Positions 1 to 9,433 are shown, numbered from the stretch's first letter. The stretch: DNA of 54,644 bases from Candidatus Omnitrophota bacterium (GCA_029570205.1 JAKQSI010000013.1:1-54644); one strand, 5' to 3'. Made by a program: numbers and translations. The notes: generated by a model from the letters alone, not told the origin.

Positions 1-1
1 A

Positions 2-207
2 GGACAGGCCTCTGTGCCTGTCGAAAGAAGATAAACGGTGGGACAGGCCTCTGTGCCTGTCGAAAGAAGATAAACGGTAGGACAGGCCTCTGTGCCTGTC
101 GAAAGAAGATAAACGGTGGGACAGGCCTCTGTGCCTGTCGATGAGCATTCGGTAGCTGCCAGGCAGAGACGCCTGGCCTACTGGTAGGACAGGCCTCTGT
201 GCCTGTC
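2..207. repeat. Tandem 39-bp hairpin repeat
   Basis: Four 39-bp units start at 2, 41, 80 and 119, and a fifth copy of the 21-base core lies at 187-207. Each core holds GACAGGC, a 6-base loop and GCCTGTC (7-bp stem). Between the fourth and fifth copies is a second hairpin, CCAGGC/GCCTGG, at 159-176. The units abut with no unique spacers, so this is a tandem hairpin array and not a CRISPR. The same composite recurs inverted near 10.4 kb. Confidence 0.9.
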
Positions 208-236
208 GATAGGCTCGATCTCTCCCAGGAGAACTT

Positions 237-278
237 ATGACCGATCCCCTGACTGTCGGCCGCGCTGCGCTAGAATAG
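237..278 (+). CDS. Possible 13-codon leader or truncated gene start
   Basis: A strong AGGAGAA lies just before an ATG at 237 that opens 13 codons (MTDPLTVGRAALE) and then TAG. It could be a leader peptide for the next gene or the stub of a gene cut short. The only support is the ribosome-binding site and spacing. Confidence 0.2.
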   Translation: MTDPLTVGRAALE

Positions 279-340
279 ATACGCTGGTTTCTCAGCAGCA
301 ACATCATTAAGTTTTCCAACAGAGAATGAGGGTACTACAG

Positions 341-694
341 ATGGATGTGGAAGAAATCAAGGACGCTCTTCGGGAAGTGATTCAAGAAGAACTGGATTTG
401 GGATACTATCCTCTCGGTGACCGCTGGATCGGTGGGACATTGATTTTGCAGCCACGGGACAAGTCTCTCCAGGCCAGGGAAGTTCCCATCGAGGTGTTTT
501 TTCACAAGATCGTTATGGTTCGTGACCGATTGCGGGTCCTGGAGCAGAAGATCAATCAGCACCCGAAGCTGGATGATGCCGACAAAGTCAATTTGCAGCA
601 GTATATCACCGGCATATACGGCTCATTGACAACGTTCAACATCCTGTTCCGCGACAGGACCCAGCATTTCGTCGGGGTCAAAGGCAGGGAATAA
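341..694 (+). CDS. Small protein of unknown function (117 aa)
   Basis: I do not recognise this family. The product is a soluble, charged protein with no signal peptide or membrane segment. It has an acidic N-terminal helix (MDVEEIKDALREVIQEELD), a central part ending in VPIEVFFHKIVMVRDRLRVLEQKI that looks helical, and a helical C-terminal part. I chose the ATG at 341 because GAGGG sits about 8 bases upstream; an in-frame ATG at 326 has a weaker site. It stands alone between the tandem hairpins and a separate oxidoreductase gene. Coding quality looks good (no frame break, natural composition), but no function can be given. Confidence 0.65.
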   Translation: MDVEEIKDALREVIQEELDLGYYPLGDRWIGGTLILQPRDKSLQAREVPIEVFFHKIVMVRDRLRVLEQKINQHPKLDDADKVNLQQYITGIYGSLTTFNILFRDRTQHFVGVKGRE

Positions 695-860
695 CCCGGT
701 CTGACTGGATTTGTTTCTGTGAACAGGGAACAACGAAAGCAAACAGAGTTCCCTTTCGTCACGATGAAAACTCTGTCACCTGTGTCTCCGGCCTATACAA
801 GATGAGAGCGAGGCGGAGATCAACATAAAAATCATCATAAGAGATCGGGAGGATAGGCAG

Positions 861-2096
861 ATGGACACAACAGTCGCAACGCAAAGCCATCGGAGATCCT
901 TTCTTGCCACGGTGTCGGCAGGAATGGCAGGTCTGGTGTTGGCAAAGCCGAAAACAGTATTCGGCAGTTCGGCCAATTCAAGAATCACCTTCGGGATCAT
1001 CGGCACGGGAGGCCGGGGAGTTTTTGTGTGGAAGAAATTTCGACAGAACACCCCGGATAATGTTCAATTGATTTCGATTTGCGATTATTTCCAGGATCGA
1101 ATGGATTTCTTTCAGGAAAGGTTTCCCGACGATCATCCGAAAGTCTTTCGTGGCCTGCACAGCTACCGTCAGGTGTTGAATTCGGACATCGACGCGGTTG
1201 TCATTACGACGCCTCCCTATTTTCACCCGGAACAGGCGGCCGCCGCGGTCGAGGCCGGAAAGCACCTCTGGCTGGCAAAGCCGGTTGCGGTCGATGTTCC
1301 CGGCTGTACGAGTATCAAAGAGAGCGGCAAGAAAGCCGAGGGAAAGACGGCATTTCTTGTCGATTTTCAATCCCGCAACAGCCCGTTCTTCGTCGAGGCC
1401 GTGCAACGTGTTCGTGGAGGGGCTATCGGCGAGATGGTCTCCGGCGAGGCATTTAACCATTTCCCGGCCGCAGGAAAACCGGACCGGGGAGGATTGACGG
1501 AATCCGAATACCGTCTCCGGTGCTATCCGACGGACCGAGTTCTTTCCGGGGATGATATTGTCGATCAGGCGGTCCATGCCATGGATATCATGGACTGGAT
1601 TATTGGAACGCATCCCACAAAAGCCTATGGAACCGGCGGGTTGAAAGTCCGTCTGAACAACGGCAACAATTGGGATCATTTCACCGTAACCTATTGGTAC
1701 GGGAACGGCCCGGTGATCGACTTGAATTGCTCCCGGTTTGTAAATCGGTACAACAATCTGGGAGGAAGGGTATTCGGATCGCTGGGCGTTCTTCATGCGC
1801 ATTACTGCTCGGATTCGTGGGGAACCGGCCCGGTCTCAATCGTGGGGGAGATCGGCAAAAACGACTGGGAAGGCACCGAGCACGACAATACCTGGGATAT
1901 CGGCGTCAACAACAACTGCAAGGATTTCATCCGGGCCATTGGTTCGGGCAAATATATGAACCACGCGGAAGATGCTGCCAACAGCACACTGACATCTATT
2001 CTCGGACGCACCGCCTCTTACCAGAACCGGGTGGTAACTTGGGACGAGATGATTGCCGCGAACGAAAAACTGGAGCTGGATTTTCAGCTGGAATGA
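861..2096 (+). CDS. Tat-exported Gfo/Idh/MocA-family oxidoreductase
   Basis: NAD(P)-dependent sugar or inositol oxidoreductase family protein of 411 residues. A twin-arginine signal (RRSF followed by a hydrophobic stretch, residues 11-30) predicts export in folded form. The Rossmann motif GIIGTGGRG follows near residue 45. The usual EKP motif that carries the catalytic lysine reads AKP here (WLAKPVAVD, about residue 140), so the conserved glutamate is replaced while the lysine remains. A GGAGGAT site precedes the ATG. Many polysaccharide-degrading candidate-phylum bacteria encode exported members of this family; their substrates are mostly unknown. It stands alone and is convergent with the Asp-box gene. 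Confidence 0.88.
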   Translation: MDTTVATQSHRRSFLATVSAGMAGLVLAKPKTVFGSSANSRITFGIIGTGGRGVFVWKKFRQNTPDNVQLISICDYFQDRMDFFQERFPDDHPKVFRGLHSYRQVLNSDIDAVVITTPPYFHPEQAAAAVEAGKHLWLAKPVAVDVPGCTSIKESGKKAEGKTAFLVDFQSRNSPFFVEAVQRVRGGAIGEMVSGEAFNHFPAAGKPDRGGLTESEYRLRCYPTDRVLSGDDIVDQAVHAMDIMDWIIGTHPTKAYGTGGLKVRLNNGNNWDHFTVTYWYGNGPVIDLNCSRFVNRYNNLGGRVFGSLGVLHAHYCSDSWGTGPVSIVGEIGKNDWEGTEHDNTWDIGVNNNCKDFIRAIGSGKYMNHAEDAANSTLTSILGRTASYQNRVVTWDEMIAANEKLELDFQLE

Positions 2097-2130
2097 TCCC
2101 GGCGAAAGCACAAAAACTTTCTCCCGCTGA

Positions 2131-2254
2131 GTCCGGGGGAAACGCAGAGGGGCTGAGGCTGCCTGACCTGTCAACCCCCACCTTACCTCCCCCGATCTTC
2201 GGGGGACAGGTTTTGCTTCCCCTCGAAGCTCGGGGGGAATACAAGGGGGGTTGA
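2131..2254. repeat. Dispersed ~125-bp GC-rich repeat (copy 1)
   Basis: A stretch with CCCCCGA-TCT-TCGGGGG at its centre and G/C runs at both ends. It closely resembles 40281-40410, and its head (GGGGGAAACGCAGAGGGG) resembles the repeats at 23300 and 24388. It fills the gap between two convergent genes and could serve as a terminator for both. Confidence 0.75.
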
Positions 2255-2272
2255 GCTCAGGATTGCAGGATT

Positions 2273-4813
2273 TCAGTCGGGTTTCGTGTCAACCCCCGGG
2301 TGGCCTTTCTCAGCAGTCAACCACCATTGTGCCGTTGCCTGCTCATCGGTGATGAACCCATGGTATCGCCCCATCCAGTAAGCGGTCAGGTAACCGATCC
2401 CACCGATTTCCGAGCGGATTGCGCCGTCTCCCTGAAGGATCAGCGATGTGTCCTCCCAGGTTGCGCTCCGGTCATGGCTGACATACATCCCGGCGGGTGT
2501 GCCGACATACACATCGCTGGAGTGGCGCGGTGTCCATAAGGCGCCGACTCGCGGGATATCCAGTCCCTCCGCGCCTTTGGTCCAGGTTTCGCCGTCATCG
2601 TGAGTAACGGCAATCCCGTCATCCATCAGACCGTACCACGTTTTCGGATCGTGTCGATCCACTCGCACATCCCGAATCGGGAACTTGCGGAACTCCGCCA
2701 TCATGGCCATCAATTCCGGCATCGGTATTTCGACGGAGTCTTCTGTCCAGATCACCCAATCCAGGGCGGGCTTCAGTTTCCGCAGGATCGGAGACCACGT
2801 TTTCCCACCATTGTCGCTCACTTCCAGAATCGGGCCGGATGGACCCTCTTCTGATTCGGAAACCTGGACCGCACGAAACAGGCGGTCTTTTTTGCAGTCA
2901 TCCACTCGAATCCACAAGGGCGAACCAACCAACGGTTCCACGCTGGAAAAATCCCTTGTACGGAACATTCGAGCGGGGGCTGTCCATTCCGTATCCCCTT
3001 CCGTTTTCACATACAAACCGTCGCGAGTCAGGAGATAAAGCCGTGCATGTTCACCGCGCGGATCCACGGCAAAGGCCCGTTGCGACTCGCATGGTGTGTA
3101 CCCGCTGATAGAACGCCAGGCTGTGCCGAGATCCCTCTCCCGTGCCTCGGAGCTCTTGAACACACCGTTCGGTCCCACAGCATAAAGCACGTACGAATTG
3201 TCAGGATCGAACTCGATGCTCTCCACCGCTTCCGGGAAAACCTGACCCCAGCCGCGCCCCTGGTCGGTTGTTCGATAGATTCCTCCACTGGTGGCAGCAA
3301 AGGCAATCCAGGGATAGTCTGTGGAAAACAGGAATTTGCGAACAAGCGGCAATCCCCCCATTGCGTGCCAGATCTCCCCGTTCGTGTTGCTCCAGTAGGA
3401 ATAACCGGATGTGTCTGCGGCAAATTGCACATACGGATCGTGGGGCGACACCTCCAACACGGAAACAATTCGGCTCAGCCAGCCATCCAGCTCATAGGGA
3501 CTGATTTTCCATTCATATTCGTTATCGGACGGTCGTTCATAAACCGGCAATGGAGGCAGACTGCGCCCATCCGGGTGCAATTCCAGGTCCTTACGGATGC
3601 TGTTCATCTGCGGCTGGAAAATCCGGCAGGTCGGGTGGCTCTGAAGATTCCAGAGCGATCCTTCCGGGTCCCCGTATTCCTCACCCAATACGGCCCAATA
3701 GACAAAGTTAAACCAGGAATACTTGTCCTCCTTGTGGACCTCCCAGGAATCCTTGACGCATTTTCGATAGAACGACAGCAATTCGGGGTCTTTTTCAATG
3801 AGATTGAGCAAATACAGGTCGCCGAGCAGATGGTCCGTATCGTCATAGTTATCCCGTGCTTTTCCCATAATGCTCTTCGCGGTCATTTCGGGGTTACGGT
3901 ATCCCAGGGCGTCGGTCCATTTTTCGTACAGCCGTTCCACTTTCTCGTTTCCGGTGATTTCGGCGGCGATTTTCAAGCCGGTTGTTGCCATGAGAGAGCT
4001 GCCGGAGGGCCGGTCGGTTCCCTCGAATGCCCGCCAGCCGCCGATCAGGACCGTGCTTTCATGTTTCCCGTCCGCGTGCATGACAACCATGTTGTTCTCG
4101 AGGTGCGCCCAGTCGGACATATCCGCAACAATCTCCCGAATGGCTTCTTTTTGGCGATCGTCGGCAGCGACGAAATAGTACATGCCAAGCCCGCGAAACA
4201 CATGATCGTAATTGTGGTGGCTCGGTCCGCCGCGATACCGAAGGTACGAATACTCACCGGCTCCCTGTGCCCAGAGGTCCCGCGTCCCGACACCGGCCCG
4301 TTCCTCATAAGAAATCCCATGTCCCAGCGCGATTCCACGCGCCAGGAATCCCGGTCGGCCGCTGACCAGAGTAAGAACCCGGAACGCGGAAATCACCTCA
4401 TTGGCTCTCGCGTAGGCTTCCTGATATTCCGGCCTGTCCACTCCATACCTGTCACGCAAGAACGCCACCCGAAACGCTTCGGCTGTCAGGTAGCAGCCGG
4501 TCCAGGAGCTGGTGTGGGCGATATTGGATACTCCTGTGGTCCCATGATCCACAATCCAGCCCGGCGGAAGTTCGCCCGTTTCGACCAGCTGTTTCCAGGC
4601 TCCTTCCTGTGAGCCGGCATAGTGCCTGGGAGGAACCAGCGGCACGCAGGATGGGTAGGAACCAAGGATGTTGTGACGTTCTTTGGTCTGCTTCTCGAAA
4701 CAGAGCGCCTTTTCGTGCAGGCTTTTCTTCCAGCTGCCACGGTCTCGGTACGCCTCGGACGGAGCAACAATCAGGAGGATCAGGAGAGCCATGTAGAACC
4801 ATCGTCTGTTCAT
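2273..4813 (-). CDS. Secreted protein with helical N-domain and C-terminal Asp-box propeller
   Basis: 846-residue exported protein. Residues 1-21 form a Sec signal peptide. Residues of about 25-450 are helix-rich with aromatic and acidic residues, reminiscent of an (alpha/alpha) toroid as in many polysaccharide-active enzymes, but no family signature is certain. The C-terminal 350 residues contain repeated BNR/Asp-box-like motifs (GGIYRTTDQGRGW, VSDNGGKTW, VTHDDGETW, YVSHDRSATW), which mark a beta-propeller of the sialidase/VPS10-like type. The ATG at 4813 follows GAGGTGA. Probable role: binding or hydrolysis of an extracellular glycan. That is inferred from fold and neighbours only. Confidence 0.75.
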   Translation of the reverse strand: MNRRWFYMALLILLIVAPSEAYRDRGSWKKSLHEKALCFEKQTKERHNILGSYPSCVPLVPPRHYAGSQEGAWKQLVETGELPPGWIVDHGTTGVSNIAHTSSWTGCYLTAEAFRVAFLRDRYGVDRPEYQEAYARANEVISAFRVLTLVSGRPGFLARGIALGHGISYEERAGVGTRDLWAQGAGEYSYLRYRGGPSHHNYDHVFRGLGMYYFVAADDRQKEAIREIVADMSDWAHLENNMVVMHADGKHESTVLIGGWRAFEGTDRPSGSSLMATTGLKIAAEITGNEKVERLYEKWTDALGYRNPEMTAKSIMGKARDNYDDTDHLLGDLYLLNLIEKDPELLSFYRKCVKDSWEVHKEDKYSWFNFVYWAVLGEEYGDPEGSLWNLQSHPTCRIFQPQMNSIRKDLELHPDGRSLPPLPVYERPSDNEYEWKISPYELDGWLSRIVSVLEVSPHDPYVQFAADTSGYSYWSNTNGEIWHAMGGLPLVRKFLFSTDYPWIAFAATSGGIYRTTDQGRGWGQVFPEAVESIEFDPDNSYVLYAVGPNGVFKSSEARERDLGTAWRSISGYTPCESQRAFAVDPRGEHARLYLLTRDGLYVKTEGDTEWTAPARMFRTRDFSSVEPLVGSPLWIRVDDCKKDRLFRAVQVSESEEGPSGPILEVSDNGGKTWSPILRKLKPALDWVIWTEDSVEIPMPELMAMMAEFRKFPIRDVRVDRHDPKTWYGLMDDGIAVTHDDGETWTKGAEGLDIPRVGALWTPRHSSDVYVGTPAGMYVSHDRSATWEDTSLILQGDGAIRSEIGGIGYLTAYWMGRYHGFITDEQATAQWWLTAEKGHPGVDTKPD

Positions 4814-4854
4814 GTTTCACCTCTCGGAAGAGAATTCGGATTCCCTCACTCCAA

Positions 4855-4875
4855 CTCTCTCCTGGAGGGAGAGAG
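4855..4875. terminator. Hairpin after nuoD
   Basis: CTCTCTCC (4855-4862) pairs with GGAGAGAG (4868-4875) over a 5-base loop, downstream of nuoD on the minus strand. There is no T-run. The flanking CTCACTCCAAC shows it belongs to the dispersed CTCACCCCAACCCTCTCC repeat family. Confidence 0.4.
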
Positions 4876-4937
4876 AACAGCCTATCCTCCCCCCGTTTAC
4901 AGGGCGATCATGCCGACACTGCGCCCACTCCTGATCC

Positions 4938-6170
4938 CTATCGGTCGCAGTCGCCCAGAACCAGGTCGATACTTCCGATGATCGCCACCACATCGGCGAT
5001 CATCGCGCCCCGGCACATTTCAGGCAACGCGGAGACATTGGCAAAAGACGGGGAACGAATCCGCATCCGAACCGGATGGCCCGTCCCGTCTGCGACCACA
5101 TAGAATCCCAGTTCGCCTTTCGGCGCTTCAATCGCCGAATACACCTCGCCTTCCGGGACTTTGATTCCCTCCGAAATGAGCAGGAAGTGATGAATCAATG
5201 CCTCCATGGAAGTTTTGATCTTTTCTCTGGCAGGAAGAATGACCTTGTGGTTGTCGATTTTGACCGGTCCTCCCGGCAAGTCCCGCAGGCATTGCCGAAT
5301 GATCCGTCGCGACTGCCGCATTTCCTCAATGCGCACCGCGTACCGGTCAAACACATCGCCGTGTTTCCCGACGGGGACATCAAATTCAACCCGGTCGTAA
5401 ACGAGATATGGATCATCCCGCCGAAGGTCCAGGTCCACATTGCTGCCGCGCAGGCTGGGACCGGAGACTCCGTAACTGATGGCGCGCTCCGGGGGGATAA
5501 CTCCCACACCTTCGGTCCGCTTTCGCCAGATGGGATTATTGGTTAAGAGAGTTTCGTATTCATCCACCCGTCTTCCGAACTCATCGATGAAATGAGTAAC
5601 CATCGGAACAAAATGTTCCGGCACATCGACCGACATCCCTCCGATGCGCATATAGGACACGGTAAACCGTGCGCCGCAAACCTCCTCAAAGATATCGTAT
5701 ATTTTTTCACGTTCCCGGAACGTATAGAGGAACACGGTGACCGCTCCAATGTCGAGCGCGGCGGTGCCCAGCCAGAGAAGATGGGAAGAGATCCGGGCCA
5801 GTTCGCAAAGAATCACGCGCAGGTATTGCGCGCGCGGGGTACACTCCACATCCAGCAGTTTCTCCACCGCGAGACAGTAAGCCGTGTTGTTGCTCATCGG
5901 CGAGAGGTAATCCAGCCGATCGGTGTACGGAATAAAGCGGTGGTACCCTTTTTCTTCCGCCAGCTTTTCCATCCCGCGATGCAGATAACCGACATCGGGA
6001 ACACATCGAACCACGGTCTCCCCATCCAATTGGAGTACAAGACGAAGCACGCCATGCGTGCTGGGGTGCTGCGGCCCCATGTTCAGCGCCATTCTTTCAT
6101 GGCCTTCAGGACTCTCTTTGAGGGCCTTGGTAATGCTGGAGTCAGCCTGAAAATCAAGACGGTAAGGCAT
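4938..6170 (-). CDS. nuoD: NADH-quinone oxidoreductase subunit D
   Basis: 49-kDa subunit of the peripheral arm of respiratory complex I; it helps form the quinone site next to NuoB. The 410-residue protein carries the hallmark GPQHPSTHG (about residue 32) and HRGMEKL, and ends in the family-typical VLGDCDR. It is related to [NiFe]-hydrogenase large subunits but lacks their CxxC nickel ligands. It is the last gene of nuoABCD here, starting 9 bases after the nuoC stop. nuoE-N are absent from the window. Confidence 0.97.
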   Translation of the reverse strand: MPYRLDFQADSSITKALKESPEGHERMALNMGPQHPSTHGVLRLVLQLDGETVVRCVPDVGYLHRGMEKLAEEKGYHRFIPYTDRLDYLSPMSNNTAYCLAVEKLLDVECTPRAQYLRVILCELARISSHLLWLGTAALDIGAVTVFLYTFREREKIYDIFEEVCGARFTVSYMRIGGMSVDVPEHFVPMVTHFIDEFGRRVDEYETLLTNNPIWRKRTEGVGVIPPERAISYGVSGPSLRGSNVDLDLRRDDPYLVYDRVEFDVPVGKHGDVFDRYAVRIEEMRQSRRIIRQCLRDLPGGPVKIDNHKVILPAREKIKTSMEALIHHFLLISEGIKVPEGEVYSAIEAPKGELGFYVVADGTGHPVRMRIRSPSFANVSALPEMCRGAMIADVVAIIGSIDLVLGDCDR

Positions 6171-6179
6171 GGTCAGAAC

Positions 6180-6701
6180 TCACTCGTCGGCCAGGCGTTT
6201 GCCCAGGTAGTCGTAGCATTCCTCCTCTGCGGTCTTGTAATCTTTTCGCAGCGGATGTCCCACCCAGTCCTGGTGCAGCATAATCCGGCGCAAATCCGGA
6301 TGATTTCGGAACACCACACCCAACAGGTCCCAGCATTCCCGTTCATCCCAATTGGCGGAAAGCCAGATATCGCAGACCGTATCGATGGAAGGCGGATCAC
6401 CCAGGGCGGCGGCCCGCAAACGGACCCGATGGCGCCGAGTGGTTGAAAACAGGTTGTACACCATAACAAAGCGGGGTTCCTGTCCGAGGAGATCGACCGC
6501 GGTCAGGTCGCTGAGAAAATCAAACCGCAAATCGGGATGATCGCGCAGAAAAACACACAGGGATCGAATCCGCACCGGATCGACGACCAGGGTCAACTCT
6601 CCGTGTGCTTCGTACCATTTCTGCAAGGCGCCGGGGAAATTCGTTTCCAGGAGTTGGACAATCCGATCTCTTACAGCGGGGTGGATGGCTTTTCTCGGCA
6701 T
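6180..6701 (-). CDS. nuoC: NADH-quinone oxidoreductase subunit C
   Basis: 30-kDa subunit of complex I, 173 residues. The family signature ERECWDLLGVVF...HPDLRRI occupies residues 120-140, and PLRKDY residues 150-155. Genes nuoB and nuoC are 8 bases apart and nuoC/nuoD 9 bases apart, so they are co-transcribed. It is a stand-alone subunit, not a NuoCD fusion. Confidence 0.96.
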   Translation of the reverse strand: MPRKAIHPAVRDRIVQLLETNFPGALQKWYEAHGELTLVVDPVRIRSLCVFLRDHPDLRFDFLSDLTAVDLLGQEPRFVMVYNLFSTTRRHRVRLRAAALGDPPSIDTVCDIWLSANWDERECWDLLGVVFRNHPDLRRIMLHQDWVGHPLRKDYKTAEEECYDYLGKRLADE

Positions 6702-6709
6702 GAGCAGAC

Positions 6710-7225
6710 CTAAGTGACTTCCGTCTCAGGCCGGTTGCCCGACGGATTCAATTTCAGCTTCTCGATTTTTTTCTGGAGTTGGACAATTCCATAGAGCAGC
6801 GCCTCCGGACGCGGTGGACATCCGGGAATATACACATCTACCGGAAGGACCTCATCAATCCCCTGGACCACACTGTACACGTTGAACATACCGCCGGAAC
6901 AGGTGCAGGACCCCATGGCAATCACCCACTTCGGTTCGGACATCTGGTCGTACAACTTGCGAACAACCGGGGCCATTTTTTTTGTCATTGTGCCTGCCAC
7001 GATCATCAGGTCTGCCTGGCGGGGAGAGGGCCGAAACACCTCGGCGCCCATACGCGCCATATCGTACCGTGAGGCCCCCGTGGCCATCATCTCAATGGCG
7101 CAACAGGACAATCCAAGCGTCAACGGCCACAAAGAGTTCTTACGTGCCCAGTTAATGGCAGTTTCCATCGTGGTCAGCAAAACGTTTTCGCCCAGCGCCC
7201 GGGCGATTTCATGCTCCAGGCCCAT
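6710..7225 (-). CDS. nuoB: NADH-quinone oxidoreductase subunit B
   Basis: The subunit that binds cluster N2, the last Fe-S centre before quinone in complex I. With the start at 7225 the protein has 171 residues and shows the four cysteine ligands: the C41-C42 pair (LSCCAIEM), C107 (GSCTCSGG) and C136 (PGCPPRP). I chose this ATG because it overlaps the nuoA stop in TGATG and AAGGAGG lies about 10 bases upstream. A longer open frame to 7279 runs into nuoA and has no such site. Confidence 0.97.
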   Translation of the reverse strand: MGLEHEIARALGENVLLTTMETAINWARKNSLWPLTLGLSCCAIEMMATGASRYDMARMGAEVFRPSPRQADLMIVAGTMTKKMAPVVRKLYDQMSEPKWVIAMGSCTCSGGMFNVYSVVQGIDEVLPVDVYIPGCPPRPEALLYGIVQLQKKIEKLKLNPSGNRPETEVT

Positions 7226-7632
7226 CAGGAATCCTCCTTGCGAACCAACGGCCGGCGTTCCCTTACCTCCGGTCCCCAATCCAGAATCCCCGTTCTCCAG
7301 TCATAGGCCAATCCCAAAACCAGGATGGCCAGAAACAATCCCATGGACACCAGGCCGAACAGTCCCAAATCGCGAAAGATCACGGCCCAGGGATACAGAA
7401 AAATAATCTCAATATCGAATATGACAAAAATCATGGCAACCAGAAAAAACTTAACCGGGAATCTCTCATGCGCATCCCCGACCGGAGGCATTCCGCACTC
7501 ATAAGGCTCCTGTTTCGTTTCGGAGGGTTTTCGGATTCCAAAAAGAAAAGAAAGCGCGATGGTCCCCACGGCGAAAAGCGCCGCAATCACGGCAAGAATC
7601 AGAACCGGCAGATAAGCATCCAGCAACGCCAT
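7225..7632 (-). CDS. nuoA: NADH-quinone oxidoreductase subunit A
   Basis: Small membrane subunit of complex I, about 135 residues, with three predicted transmembrane helices (N-terminal, centre, and C-terminal third) and the conserved loop [18 protein letters not shown] between the first two. The ATG at 7632 is preferred over a GTG at 7638 because GGAGAG ends 6 bases before it. First gene of nuoABCD; the operon diverges from the hydrogenase genes. Confidence 0.96.
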   Translation of the reverse strand: MALLDAYLPVLILAVIAALFAVGTIALSFLFGIRKPSETKQEPYECGMPPVGDAHERFPVKFFLVAMIFVIFDIEIIFLYPWAVIFRDLGLFGLVSMGLFLAILVLGLAYDWRTGILDWGPEVRERRPLVRKEDS

Positions 7633-7798
7633 GAACACTCTCCTGTCGTACCGGACAATTTTGAAGGAAACATAACTGATCCATCTCCAACCCTCAAGGG
7701 CGCGTTCTCGACAAAGCCTGTAGACCTGTGTGGGTATCGCCGCACAGGGATTATGTGAAGGCGTTTGTACAGTGAATCTGTCACCTCCAGATTCCGAC

Positions 7799-7827
7799 TT
7801 GACAGACCCGGTTCTCTTCCTTACTTT
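7799..7827 (+). promoter_or_regulatory. Candidate sigma70-type promoter for the hydrogenase genes
   Basis: TTGACA at 7799-7804, a 17-base spacer, then TACTTT at 7822-7827, 75 bases before the hydrogenase large-subunit start. The -35 box is perfect and the -10 box weak. The 269-base divergent region must also hold a nuoA promoter, which I could not identify. Confidence 0.35.
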
Positions 7828-7901
7828 GAGTTGTCTTGACCAGCGTATCCGGTCCCATGCGGAATTCGGTGCATTTTTATCGTGCCGAGGATCAAAACAT
7901 T

Positions 7902-9416
7902 ATGGCGAAAAAAGTGATGATCGATCCCATCACGAGGATTGAGGGCCATCTGTCTATTCGTCTGGAGGTTGATGCGAACCGCGTAACGGATGCGTACAGC
8001 GCCGGGGAGATGTTTCGCGGATTCGAGATAATTCTGCGCGGACGCGACCCGCTGGACGCCCAACAGATCACACAAAGAATCTGCGGAGTCTGCCCCGTCT
8101 CGCATGGAACGGCATCCGTTCTGGCCCAAGATATGGCTTATGGTGTGACTGTCCCGAAAAATGGTCGGTTGGCTCGAAACCTGATTCTGGGGGCCAACTA
8201 TATTCAATCTCATATCATTCATTTCTACCAGCTTTCGGCGTTCGATTTTGTGGATATGGAGGCGATCACTCAATACCAGGGGAGCGATCCGTTGCTGTGC
8301 GACATGAAAGCCTGGGTGCAGTCGCAGACCTCCACGAATATGGTTTATCCGGCCGCGCCGTTTCTCCCGCGATATGCGGGGCGATACCTGGAAGATCCCC
8401 AGGCGAATATCCTGGCGGTAAAGAATTACCTTCAGGCCCTGGAGATGCGCGCTCTGGCTCATCAAATGGCCGCGATCTTCGGGGGGAAAATCCCCCATGT
8501 TCCCACCCTGGTTCCGGGCGGAGTCACGGAGCGGGTGACAACGCGGCAGATTATTGAATACCAGTCGAAATTGAGAAAACTGCAAACATTTATCAATAAA
8601 TGCTACCTGCCGGATGTTATTGCGGTGGCTTCCGCTTTCCCGGAGTACTTCCAGATCGGTAAAGGCTGTGGCAATTTTCTGGTTTTTGGAGTTTTCGCGA
8701 ATTCCGACGGTTCTCAGTCCACGTTTTTCCCATCCGGTGTTCTTACAAACACGTATCTCCGGTCGTTCGATCACACGAAAATTGCGGAAGATGTGCTGTA
8801 TTCGCTGTTTTCTTCCCCATCGGGCCTGTCTCCCTCCGATGGGGAGACGGTTCCTGCTCCAGGGAAAAGCGGGGCCTATTCCTGGGTTAAGGCTCCACGG
8901 TATGAGGGGATTCCCATGGAAGTCGGACCGCTTGCCAGGATGCTTGTGGCCTGCCGGCAAGGCGATCCACCGCAAGTCAAGGAAGAAATCGACCGTCTGT
9001 TGAGTCGGTTGGGGCAAGGGCCGGATGCACTGTTATCCACCATGGGTCGTCATGCCGCGCGAGCGATTGAATGCAAGATCGTTGCCGACCAATGTGCGCA
9101 ATGGGTGGAGGAACTTGTGCCGGACCAACCGACTTTCCAGGATTTTGAGATTCCCGAATCGACAAGCGGTTATGGATTGACAGAAGCGCCACGGGGCGCA
9201 CTGGGTCACTGGATTACCGTCGAGAACCGCAAGATCGCTCGGTATCAATGTGTCGTGCCCACCACCTGGAACTGCTCTCCAAGGGATGACCGGGGCGTTC
9301 CCGGTCCTATGGAGCAAGCCCTTATCGGGACCCCCATTCAGGATGAGAACAACCCGATTGAAGCCACACGAGTGGTACGCTCTTTCGATCCGTGCCTGGC
9401 CTGCGCCGTTCACTAA
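7902..9416 (+). CDS. [NiFe] hydrogenase large subunit
   Basis: Catalytic subunit of a [NiFe] uptake-type hydrogenase, 504 residues from the ATG at 7902 (GAGGAT upstream). RIEGH is at residues 12-16. The proximal nickel ligands are RICGVCPVSH (C61, C64) and the distal ones DPCLACAVH (C498, C501). The chain stops exactly at this last histidine, so there is no C-terminal extension for a maturation protease to remove, unlike most group 1 enzymes. The overall pattern (MFRGFEIILRGRDP, IARYQCVVPTTWN) resembles group 1 membrane-linked respiratory enzymes. It precedes its small subunit, opposite to the commonest order. The partner Tat signal predicts a periplasmic location. No cytochrome b partner or protease gene is nearby. 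Confidence 0.95.
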   Translation: MAKKVMIDPITRIEGHLSIRLEVDANRVTDAYSAGEMFRGFEIILRGRDPLDAQQITQRICGVCPVSHGTASVLAQDMAYGVTVPKNGRLARNLILGANYIQSHIIHFYQLSAFDFVDMEAITQYQGSDPLLCDMKAWVQSQTSTNMVYPAAPFLPRYAGRYLEDPQANILAVKNYLQALEMRALAHQMAAIFGGKIPHVPTLVPGGVTERVTTRQIIEYQSKLRKLQTFINKCYLPDVIAVASAFPEYFQIGKGCGNFLVFGVFANSDGSQSTFFPSGVLTNTYLRSFDHTKIAEDVLYSLFSSPSGLSPSDGETVPAPGKSGAYSWVKAPRYEGIPMEVGPLARMLVACRQGDPPQVKEEIDRLLSRLGQGPDALLSTMGRHAARAIECKIVADQCAQWVEELVPDQPTFQDFEIPESTSGYGLTEAPRGALGHWITVENRKIARYQCVVPTTWNCSPRDDRGVPGPMEQALIGTPIQDENNPIEATRVVRSFDPCLACAVH

Positions 9417-9433
9417 CCATGGAGAAACGTGTG

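Noticed and set aside
2-140. CRISPR array
   Set aside because: The 39-bp units abut directly and have no unique spacers; no cas genes are near.
3047-4612. Long open frame on the plus strand
   Set aside because: It is antisense to the Asp-box gene, has no ribosome site and an unnatural composition; the minus strand has a signal peptide and motifs.
7821-9017. Long minus-strand open frame
   Set aside because: It is antisense to the hydrogenase large subunit, whose cysteine motifs define the coding strand.
4938-9416. Hydrogenase as part of a complex I-like assembly
   Set aside because: The large subunit is of periplasmic type with a Tat-carrying partner, while NuoD is a separate cytoplasmic-side subunit; the two are divergent genes.
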